This document shows, piece after piece, positions 1 through 12,000 of a stretch of 64,000 nucleotides of DNA; the first letter of the stretch is position 1; each line of letters begins with the position of its first letter. The position numbers and the translations under genes are program-made. The notes beneath the pieces are model-generated. The model searched no databases. It was given only the letters and a program-made list of their open reading frames with translations, and was not told the DNA's origin. This DNA comes from Lutjanus erythropterus (lineage: Eukaryota > Chordata > Actinopteri > Lutjaniformes > Lutjanidae), in the NCBI GenBank assembly GCA_020091685.1, contig CM034591.1:28466555-28530554 (forward strand), given 5' to 3'.

Positions 1-25
1 TCTAACCAACCATCTATCCATTCAG

Positions 26-3000
26 GGTGTTTACCAACAAAGAACCAGATGACGTGTCGATCATTGAGGCACCGTACGGTGGCAGGCTGATGTTTGTTAT
101 GCCAGAGGGCAACATGCTCTATGTTCACCTAAAAGACAAAAGTCTCATCAGGAACAAGAAAAGATGGTCCCAGGTATGGGGTAGTAGTGGCGCTTTTCGT
201 GTCTTTATATTCATATGCATGTGTGTGTAAATCCTAGAAGTATCCTGGTATTCATTGGTCACAGTAAAGTCAGTTACCGGTAAGTTCGAGTTAAAACTGT
301 ATGAGTGTGATGTATGGCATTGTTAAGTCCTCTAAAGAAATGTAAGCCTGCCCAGTCATCTCTCAGAAACAGCTAAAATTGAATTAATTTAAATGTGCCG
401 GACTGCCCAGTAAGAAAGGACACATCACCCATTCCATGCTGTAAATCCACATTCACAAAATCAGTGACTCACTGAACAGCTGTTCTTATTTGATTGGGAG
501 AAGGTTCTCTTCAGCACTGATTATTTTCATTACTGATTAGCCTGCAGATTATTTTCTTGATTAATCAATTAGTCTATGAAATGTCAAAAATGGTGAAGAA
601 CTGCCATCACATTTTCCCAGAATCCCAAAATCCAAAGTTTATTTACTATCATTTATGAAAGAGAAAAGAAACAACTGCTCACCTTTCAAATACTGAAACC
701 AGAATTCTTTTTACATTTTCTTCTTTAAAAAAAATGTAATAAATAAAAAATAAAGTAATAAAATAAATAAAGTAATTAATTATTAAAATAGTTGTCAATA
801 CATTTTCTGTCACGTGACTAATCAATTAGATTAAGTTTTTCAGCTTTACTTAGTGTTGCAAAATGAAGAACTCTACTGTCCTTAATACACTCATGAATAT
901 TGATAGTGATCTATAATAAATGTGTTAATGCTGGAAGACTGTTAATTAAGCATTTTTTCAGGTTTATGATTATACTATCTATGTCAGTAGAAATATGTTT
1001 AGTTATAATTTGTGATATGCTTTAAAACAGTGTTTTTCAAACTTTTTACACAGCATACCACCTCAGAAAATATAATATAGGTACCACCATTATGACATTA
1101 AAATACAGTAGCCTAAACATGCCCTGTCAGCTATGGACAATTCTATCTATTAGCTTTATTCCTAATGAGATTATTTATTGTTGACTGTTGTCAGCCACAG
1201 ACACACTGCCTTCATAGTAAGGCGGTGTCTTATCGTGATCATAGTTTAGCTCATAACTAGTCATGGATGAGCGTTCCCTATATGTATGAACATGACATTA
1301 TGTAGCAGTGAGACAAAAATATTGCAGGAAAGACAAAAGTTATTTTAGAAGACATTCCGGGTATCTCATAGATCTCACAGTTTAAGGATTTTCTTTTGAA
1401 GTTTTGTAGTATTATATCTTTTTTTAATTAATTTATTTAACTTTTAAATTTTAGGAGAATCCTCTGTGTACCACTACAAGGAGTCTGAGATTATAGGCTT
1501 TATAATATTGAATAATGAATAACTGACACCATTGTTAACATTTCTGTAGAGCAAATATTTAGGTTTACAACCCTGGTTCACACTATATATCACTGTCTAT
1601 GACTTTCAGATTATGTATATGTATTATCTACTTGGCTGGAAGGGCTACATCTCCAAGAACCCTAAGAAGATCAAAGTAAGACTTTGATCTCTTTTTTGTA
1701 TAATGTGCACTACACATTTTGACAATATGAGTATCAAATATTAGGTAAATATATTAAATATCTGTCCTGTTTTGTCCAGCGCCAGGACAACCCATGCAGA
1801 GCCAGTATGATCTCTATAGATGGGGAGAGTTTCCTGATGCCTCAGTATGACAATGACAACAAGAGAAGATTCATCTCAGATGACAACACTTACATCCTGG
1901 CTCTGGACGGAGACACTGACTTCCAACCTAAAGCTGTGATTCTGCTTGTAGACAGGTCAGTAACAGACAAATCAAACTGATGTTTAATATCTTAGCTCGG
2001 GATTGAGAGCTCACAAATTTCCGACATAAATCGTTTATACTACAACTGGACAGGAAATGCTTCAACTAGTTTTGTCAGTTTTTCATTCAGCCAGCTAGGA
2101 TAATCTATGTGTCATATATTACTATATAACACACTTCAAAGTGGTATTTTAAAAATATATTATATTTGACAGGTTGAGGATGTACTACAATGTAGGAGCT
2201 GCGTGTGGTAGAATCCATCCTACTGGTATGGGTAAGTAGACATTACTTTTTGTGTTTGTCTTGTGTTTATTTGGTGCACTCTCTCAGTAGAATTCAGTTT
2301 TGGCCTCTACAGCAGAAGGTAAAGTAGTTTAATCAAACAAGGCTCAAGTTGGGCTAAAAACAAGACCTTGATTTTATTTGACTTGCTTGCCCTGTGTAGC
2401 ATTGAGAGAGTAACGATGGCATGAGCTGGGGTTATGTGGTGTCTTATTTTATCTGACAACAGCAGCAAAGCATCTACTGGCAGGACTTAGGAATCTAGTT
2501 GCAAAGGGCAAACATCTGAAATGCATGTCATTAATTGGTCAACACTGCATTAGGTTTTCTGTAAATAAATGTTGTAAATGTAATTCATGACTCAGTTGGT
2601 TGTTCATGTGGAAACTTCATAACATAGTACAGTTAATTGGAAATGCCTATTTTTTTTGTAGCAGTAAACAAAGTTATTACCCATTTAAAAGGCTGTGATT
2701 AAGTTCCCAACACTGGTGCATACTGGGTGTTGTTTGCGTCCTCCTCGTACAGTCCAAAGATAAGTCAGATGGTTTTATGACGCTTATTTGTCCAAAGGAA
2801 GAAGTGGGGCTGGTAAAATGTCTGTCTGTGTGTGATGGACAGATCCTGTCCAGCATACACCCAAGGTATGCTGGGACAGACCCCAGCTTCCATAAACTTT
2901 ATCATGACTGAGTGGACAGAAACTGGCCAGATTAGAGAAATTAGTATTTTGTATCGTTACTACTGAAGATTGTCTCTCATTTCTCTTTTCCTTTCTCTCT

Positions 3001-6000
3001 ATGACTGTCTCCGCTAATCACTCCTGCCTGCCTGCCATCCCAGGTCCCATGGTGTGGTACCAGAAGTTTGAGTACGCAGTAGGCCACTGGCTACAGAAGA
3101 CCGCAGAGCATGTGTTTGGTTCTGTGCTGTGCAGTCCAGGATGTTTCAGTCTGTTTAGAGGCTCAGCTATAATGGATGACAATGTACTGAAGAGATACAC
3201 AACGACTGCAACCAGAGCTTCGGAATATGTGCAGTATGACCAAGGTCGGCACAGACACACAAGTTCACCAACTGTTTTTATCTCGCCTAATTTTGTGACT
3301 TTATCCTTCTTCTCAGAACGTTCGCATGTATTTCTCACATTTCTTTTGTATTTTATGTGTGCATGTATACATTTCCAGGGGAGGATCGCTGGCTGTGCAC
3401 TTTGTTACTGCAGCAAGGGTGGCGTGTTGAATACAATGCTGCATCAGATGCATACACCAACTCACCACAGGAGTTCAAGGAGTTTTATAACCAAAGGAGA
3501 CGATGGGGACCATCTACACTGGCTAATACACTGGACCTTCTGCACAGGTTACTTATTTGTTATTAGGAATAGTGGGGTTTACATTCTTAGTCAGGCCAAG
3601 AGATCTAAATCTAAAATTAAAATTGGACTGCTATGTTGTGATTTGATTGTACTTTTTTCCTGGTGTTTCAGTGTCATATCCACAGGCTATAGATCCTCAA
3701 TACAATTAGGGCTGGGACACCAATACCAATACCAGTACTCTTGAATTGATACTGATACCAAAACAGTACTTCATTTGATATCCATCATGTGAATCAAGCA
3801 TTCTTGAAATATTTTTAATGCATTTTATGTATTTAATTTTAGCACCACAGACATGTAATATAGTCATACATTGGAACGTTTTGGTGGGGCTGTACTTCCA
3901 ACTTCGTCAAATACACCATGCTTGACTTGACACCACACCACTGAGTGTATGAGTTGTAACTGCAACAGTGGAGGGCCAATCACACATCGTATCACCATCA
4001 CACATTTGGGGTGATTGGGTGCAAGAAAAAAAAAATTTTTTTCTAGATCTAGATATAAAAAGAATCGCTGTAAGTAATATGTCACTGGAAATGTTTTAAT
4101 ACTACGTGGTCCTGTGTTATTTTGGTTTATACCTTACAGGTATTGATTACCAATACCCATCCCTAGTATTGATGTTAACTTTTCTGTGATTTTCACTTAA
4201 ATTACAGTGGTTCAGAGACAGTGAAGAGAAACACCTCCATCTCCAGGCTTTACATCTTCTACCAGATGTTCACTGTTGGTTCCTCTATCCTTGGTCCAGC
4301 CTCTGTGACTCTCATGATAGCAGGTAAGTTGTGGTCTAGTTTATTACTCAACAAGCCCCTCCTTCTTGGGCGTTGTCTGTAATGTCTAGAAGCAGATAAC
4401 ATTTTCTTCTCCTCTACCACTGTATCATGTCAAGTCATTCTGCTTTTACATGAACTTAGTGAAAACAATCAACTTACGTGTTCTACTCTGTAACTGTAGT
4501 TAATAAACCACAAGTTGCTCATAAATCTGCACAAATATTTATCCTGAATGTTTCCTCAGGTGCCTTTGACTTACTTTCATTCACGTTCCTGCCAAACTCT
4601 TTGTGTCACTTAAGCAATACTACAGTTTACGACATTCACATTACAGTGACTGAGTAAATCCTAGCAGGATAAGTTTTTTTTTTTTTTCCTCAGAAGTTAT
4701 CGCGTGCAGCTTTCTGTTTTACAACTGCTGTTGTAAAATAAGTTATACAATTGCTAGTTTAGTGATTTTTATGACTTCACACAGGTTTCCTACATGGATC
4801 AGTATTTTTTTATCTAATAGTGACCATGAGGACACATGTGAGATGCCTCTCTCACTCTATGTACTGTGTTATCTGAGCAATATTTAGGTAAATGCCTGGT
4901 GAATCACAGTACTCAGTAGTATAGGGATGAAGAAGGAGAAAGCAACTCAAGTTCTATCTTCCATTTTCACAGCTCTTAGGTTTAGGCAATGTATCAAAAC
5001 AGTAAATAAGCTTTGGCCAAAGTGTTGACTAGGGTTGGACCAATTGATGATGTCATCATCCATTGCGATGCTTCTCCAGTCACTGTCCACTGATAAATAT
5101 GCATTTTAATGAGTGTCAGCCACAGTACACAAAAATTAAGGATGGGTTTATTATTATAGCACCTTTCATTGACAAAAGGAAGAACAGCACAAAGTACTGC
5201 CCAATTTGTAATTATTATCTAGCATACATAGATATTAAAAAAAAAGTATACAAGAAAGTGTATAAAAATTATATCTATGCACTGGAACAGCTGGAAACAA
5301 AGGCAAAATGTCATATCAGTTCTACAAAATATGATTCTGAGTTACGCTTATTAGTGTAATCTTCATTATCTTATATCGCATTCTGATTGGTTGGTTTGTA
5401 AATATGGATAATAAGAGGAGTCACATAGTAAGATTTGGGTCAGAAAATTATTACCTGAATGAAAAGACAGTCTCAATTTCATCAGTTTCATTGGGATGAA
5501 TGGGCTGCCATCTAGTTTTCATAAAACATCCACAGACTTTATGATAAAGTGTTATGGTGGCTACTTGGATACTGCCCTGTAGATCTGTATTAATAATCTT
5601 TCTCTATTATTAACTTAATCTGTCTACCTGCATCTGTTCTTCATTTATTCCTCTTACTCTCTCCCTGTCTTGTGCCAGGTGCTTTCCAGTTTGTCTTCAA
5701 AATCGCTGGAACACTTTCCATCATCATCGCAAGCATTCCTCCCGTGTTCTACATCATCGTCTGTTTTGTGGCAAAGGCCAACACCCAAATAACCATTGCT
5801 GCCGTTATGAGTGTTCTGTATGCGTTCCTCATGACTGCATCCTTCTTTTCTATCATCGGTGGGTAAAAAACTCTTTGTAACTTCATATTATTGTGTCATT
5901 TTTGTTTCAAATTGTGATTCAGTTAATGCATTTTAAACCTCTAAATATACATATACACACCTCTTTCCCCTCGTAGGTGACATGGTAATTCAGGGCACCT

Positions 6001-9000
6001 TCCTGACTCCCACTGGCTTGTTCTTGGTTTCCATGGCAATCATGTATTTGGTGACAGCTATACTACACCCAGAGGAATTTGGTATGATTATGTATTTATA
6101 AACATTACTTTGACAATTTTATGTTATATTAAGTTTGCAGCTTTGTTATGTTATATTAAAGCTACTACAAGGAACTTTCATAGTTGGTTGACTTTAGAGC
6201 TCCCTGTGGACAAAAGCTGAAGTGTTCCCAACGTAATAACCAAAAAATATGAAATCAAAAATAAAATTATTTTAATAAAAATCTCCTCCTGCTTCTTTTT
6301 ATTACTACTCACCATAGCGTTGGCAAGGGAAATGCAAACACGGGCTGTTTTCATCTTATTTTAAGGAGTATGAGACCCAGCAGGCATTAAGAATATCCAT
6401 ACAGAAAATCTTCTCACCAATAGTCTTGTTTGCTTATCTAGGTCATGTAGAGGTATTAGTATGAAATTGAGACTGTTTCATAACCAATTTCAAACTCCAT
6501 GCAATAGCTTTAGATTAATAGTTATATTATATTAGCAGCACTATGTTACATAATGTAATATAATGTTAACAGTTATGTTAAGTTAGATTATGTTTAGTTA
6601 TTTTAAGTTTTAATATTTTATTTTAATGTTATTTTCTCCTCCAGGGATGATCATCTATGGTCTGATGTATTTCATCTGCATCCCCAGTGGATACCTCCTA
6701 CTGACCATCTACTCACTGGTTAACATGCACATTGTGTCCTGGGGCACAAGGGAATCCAACAAGTAATGCTCTGATCATTGTTAGAAGGAATACTACTTTA
6801 ACACTTTAAGATGGCAACTATTTACATTATTGATTCATATTTTAATTACCTTGTTAACCTTACCTTATAAAGCAGATTTATTCTCATATTACCTGATAAT
6901 TCAGCATGCATACATTTGTCCTTCAGCATCAGTATCCTCATAATAATATGGGTGATACAGCACCCAGTGCTGTACAAGTCAAAATACACAGGAATATGAA
7001 ACACATTAAAAGTAAATAAAAAGTGCAAATATGAGCAGATTGTATAAGCTGAGGCATTAAATAAGACATATACAGTGAACATATGAAAATATCAGACTTG
7101 CAGCAAACCAACTAAAATTCACAACACATTTGGGCCGTGGTTTTATAGTGATATGTGATACTGTGCACTTATATAGAATTTAAGCTGAGAAATACTTTGG
7201 GTCCTCTACTGTCTGCTACTTATCCAGTTCAGGTCGTGGTAGGACCAGGATATTGTTAACCATTGATTAGCTTATCCAAAAGATAAGAAGAGGCAGCAGG
7301 GAATTCATTTGTTTTTATTTATCCCAATCAGCATTCCCAATGTTCACTCACTCTGTCTGTATTTTAATGTGTTTATTTTTTTCTGACTGTCCATCCTTTT
7401 GTCTGTCTGTCTGTCAGGGGAGAAGGAGAAACGAAGAAGAACCAGAATATTCTGTGTGATAGAAACTGTAAACTCTGCTGCTGGGACATGAAGTTACAGG
7501 TACTGTTACCAAACAGCTACTTACAAGCCTTCCACTGGATGAAGATTGACCATTTAAGTAATTTTATCCCGCTGCTTTACAGATCACGCAAGAAACGGAG
7601 AATCTGATGATTCAACAAATCACAGGCCAGGCAGCTCATAAAAGCCCTCCCATGCCGATCACCACCCAAGAAATAACTCAACAGGCAGATGCAAAGGTGG
7701 AGCCTCAAGCCAGTGTCAACCAAACCAAAGAAGTAGTTTTACCTGTGGAAGGAGCTGAGAAACCTCCAACTGACAAACCGAACAGGAAGGCAGCAAAAGG
7801 CTATGTCACTTCCAGTGACAGGTATTTATTTCTCTTTTGTTTCCTCTCTACTGTTTCTTTTAAATCTATTTGGTCACTAAATATTTCAGTCAATGACTCA
7901 GAAACCTGTGATGCCATTAATCAGTTGACCCGGCTGTCACTGTCAAACTGTTCTTTCATGCTCTTTCATGCCGATTCATGCTGAGATCATTAGCACACCT
8001 ATGCACAAACTCACCTCTACATACTGCTGATGACAAATATAGTACAGGTATAGGTATAGGCATTTAGATTATCCTCTAAACTCATTTTCTCATAGGACAA
8101 AAGCAAACATACACACAACACTTGTGAAATCCATCTATACAACCCATCAATCACAAACATGAATTTATGCCTTTGTGCAGTGATGGCAGTGTTGAAAAAC
8201 TGAGCGTGTCAGAGACTTCATCTGATGATGACAGTGACGACGACGACGATGACGACGATGACGACTACACCATAGGGGACTTAGAAGAAAGAGTGGATGT
8301 TCCTGTCAGTGGTGAGCAGAACTTTAACTGTGCATTTGTCCGAAATAATGCATACTGTAATTCACAGAATTCCTTGCATAGAACCCAGTATGTATAGTGG
8401 ACTATAATGACATTATTGGGGTGTGTGTGTGTGTGTCTGTGTGTATGTAGACTGGGTGATGCCAGTGAAAGAAGAGTTTTTGAAGAAGTTAACGTATGCC
8501 AACATGAAGAGAAATCTACAAGAACAAATACGGTAAATAATTTAGAATATATTACTTACATACATAAAGTTATGGGGTTTTTTTTAAATCTTTTTAATCA
8601 CCAGGTCTTTGTCATAATATCCACAAAACTGTGGTGAATATCACTGGAAACAAATGAATAAGCACATACACATTCAAATGTAACATGGATACATGTAAAA
8701 CCTGTAATGTTTAATATTTACTTGGTGAAAAAATACTGTTTATTATTCCCTGTGTTTACTTGTGAGTATGTGTATAAGTATAAATTGTAAGGTTATGTGT
8801 GTTTGAGTTATTCATTATGTGTATTTGTTTATTTGTTGTGTCCTAAGGTGGTCTCAAAACACAGCTGCACTCTTTAGTCAGCTAAAACTGTACCAATGCA
8901 AACTGTATAATTATTTGTTTTTATTTGCTTTTCTTGTCCTCAGCTACACACTTCGTAACAAAAATGAGGATGATGTGTGTGATGAGTTAGTCCTAATGTT

Positions 9001-12000
9001 AACAGACGTTCTGAATAGAGAACTAAGTGGAGTGGGACCTGAGGATATTCTGTCAGAAAGCCAGCTGGAGGAGTTACATTCAGCACTGGATCAGGAGGTA
9101 ATGATAATAACAGTAATAGTATCAACACATCAGAAGTTGACTTGGTTAAAAATAGCAATAATGTGTTGCTTGCTTAAAACAAAATGTGATCAGTTTGACA
9201 GCAATAGGCCAGTTATTTTCTTTCTTTTGACATTTGCTTTCTATAAGAACTTATCCATTAACTAAAACACATCATTTTATTATATTCCATTTCAATGTTT
9301 TCTAAGAGGTTTTTGAATTTGTGAAAGCTCCTGCAGAAGAGGAATGATTGAGTCAATGAGTAACTGACTTTCTCTGTTTCCCAGGCTCGACATATCCTTA
9401 AGACCAGTCGAATGGAGAAATTAGTGAAGAGAGTCAAGAGAGCCATCGATAAAACACTGACTGCCCCACAAGTGCAAAAACTAGATGAGGTGAGATGCTG
9501 AATCAACTACTGGGACTGTGAGAAGCAAATACAGTGCAACACCTAGATTCTTCTGCACAGATACACAACTAGTAACCTAACCTAAATGGGTAATCAATAG
9601 GGGTGTAACGCTTCACTCATACATCCGATGCATCGGACTTTAATGTGTAAGATACCAGTGCATCAGTTCAGATGGCCTGGATCGGTAAAAAGCTGAACAT
9701 GAAACAAAGCACCATTTTTGTCGTAATCTAAACAAATCCAAAAACATATTTGCATCCATGCGTCTTTGTGTGTGTTTAGGGTGAGCATGACTTCTGGAAC
9801 AAGTTAATCGACCGCTACTTGAAGCCTATCGTTGATACGAAAGCACATCAGGAGGAGGTCACCAGAGAACTTAAGTCGCTGCGCAACAAGGTCAGCTATC
9901 TGCATTTACTACTATAGTGCAAATGTGTCTATGTTTTATGTTTTTAGCATGAAATCTGTCTCACAGTAAGTGTCCATCTTTATTGATCGTCAAAATGAAA
10001 ATTACTGTCTTTCTATTTATGTTAACTGCTCTTGTAATTGGTGTGTGGTTGACTGTGACCACTGTCAAGCATGCAATGATAACATCAGAGAGCTTAACAG
10101 CCATTTGGACATTTGTCAACATTAAATACCTCCAGGTGAAAAGATGTAATTTATATATGTTTTTAGCCTAAATCTTCACTGTAGATCCTTAGCTTGGAGC
10201 CACGTTCATGTGTGTCTGCACATTGCATGTTGGAGCTTTAGGAGCCTTGGATTACTCCAGACGAGCAGTATGTGTGTGTGTATATATATATATATATGTG
10301 TGTATGTGTTACAATTACAGCCCCATAGATACTAGTTTTCCAAGGTAAATGTCATCAATATTTGAAAGCTTAAAAATCTTTCTGGGAAGTTCATCTCAAT
10401 TAAAATTCCTGGCTATTTTGTATGCACACTCATACTTTTCAATACTTTTTCCAACTGACATTGCAACATTGATGTTACTAGTACTTAGTATGAAGACTTT
10501 AAAAGAGTACTCTCCTTTCTCCCCACAGGGAGTCTTCCTGTACTTCATCATCAACGTGCTGTGGGTAGTCGCTACTTTCTTCCTGCAAGCCATTGGAAAT
10601 GACGTCATCAGCATCAAGATCCCTAAATACACCACAAATTTAAATAAAACTGGAGAATATCTCAAGGTTGGCCTGACAGACACTCCTAGATACTTGTGCT
10701 GTAGAGATGCATATAGTTAAAGGATGACTGACATATTTTTGAATGTCAGTCAGTACTGTTGTAAGCGCTGCTAAAAGTAATTACCATTACTGTCATTTTG
10801 TGTTGACAGGTTGAGCCTCTCAGTTTGATGTTCCTGTTGTCTTTTGCCGTTCTTCTCCTCGTCCAGTTTCTGGCCATGTTATATCACAGGTACATACAGA
10901 CACAAATGAACTTGAGGATGTGTTTTGATTTGTACTCAACAGCAGCACAACTAACTTACAGACTGACCTTGAAAACGTAGGAAAATGTCCTAATTTTCAG
11001 ATAATTGAGGTAGGCTTGGGCGGTATCCATTATTTCATACCGTCATACTCTGCTGACATTTAACAGGGTATACGGTATTAGACAGTATTTGTGTATAAGT
11101 TAGGTCAAACGGCTTAACTCCACTGTTCTCCACTGTACTGAACACTCACACGACGTAGGCAAAGCTGATCATCATAGCAGCACTACTTCCACACAGCTGG
11201 GCAACAACACACAGTCACACAGGACTTCAGGAGCTTCGATCTTGAGAAGATGTAGCCTTTATTCACTAACAAACTCAAACCTAAACTGTAAATTTACTGT
11301 GCAGTCTCTGTACATGTTCTGCCAGGACGACAACTTCACTCATTTTTCCCTTCACTCGGCGCACATTCACCGATAAGTGTCACTGTGTACTTAAACTGCC
11401 CCTCACCCTCTGAAAAGGTTTGCTCAAGTTACACACTCAAGACAAAATGAAAACCTTGATGTCTCTGGTTGCAGGATCTACACTCTGATCCATGTGGTGT
11501 CCTATCGCAGCACAGAGAAAGACTACAAACAGAAGGACGATGTAAGTAACAACACTCATAAACACATAAAATTGCAGGTAATTAATTGGAATCCTTATCA
11601 GGTCCAAGACTTGCAGAGGTTTGATTATATTAAGGCACTATGCCATTTGGGTCCCTCAACATAACACTGAGAAAGAAAGAGAACCAAATTACCAACAAAC
11701 TTGCCATCGTGAAAACAGAGAGAGTAAAGCATAACTATACACAAGGCTAAACTTCACTATCAAAGACAAAAACATAATGACAGCTTGCTCAAACACCCTA
11801 ACATTATGACACTCTACAGTAGGGTCTTTTGCATCACCATCAAAAACTCATCGCTGGCCCTCAAATATCGTACAGCCTCTGACAGGATTCACATACAATA
11901 TGGTGCATTCACAAACTCTGGGCTGGTGATCTCATTTAAAATTTAGAAAGAAGAAGAAAACCATGACTTTACCCAAAACCAGGTGGTACAACTAGAAGCT

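Noticed and set aside
3001-3744. Long plus-strand open frame across a chs1 exon and its flanks
   Set aside because: Only 3044-3244 is the exon. The rest of the frame is intron read-through past good donor and acceptor sites.
5063-5359. 98-codon frame in a chs1 intron
   Set aside because: It is AT-rich with no recognisable domain, and the flanking chs1 exons join in phase without it.
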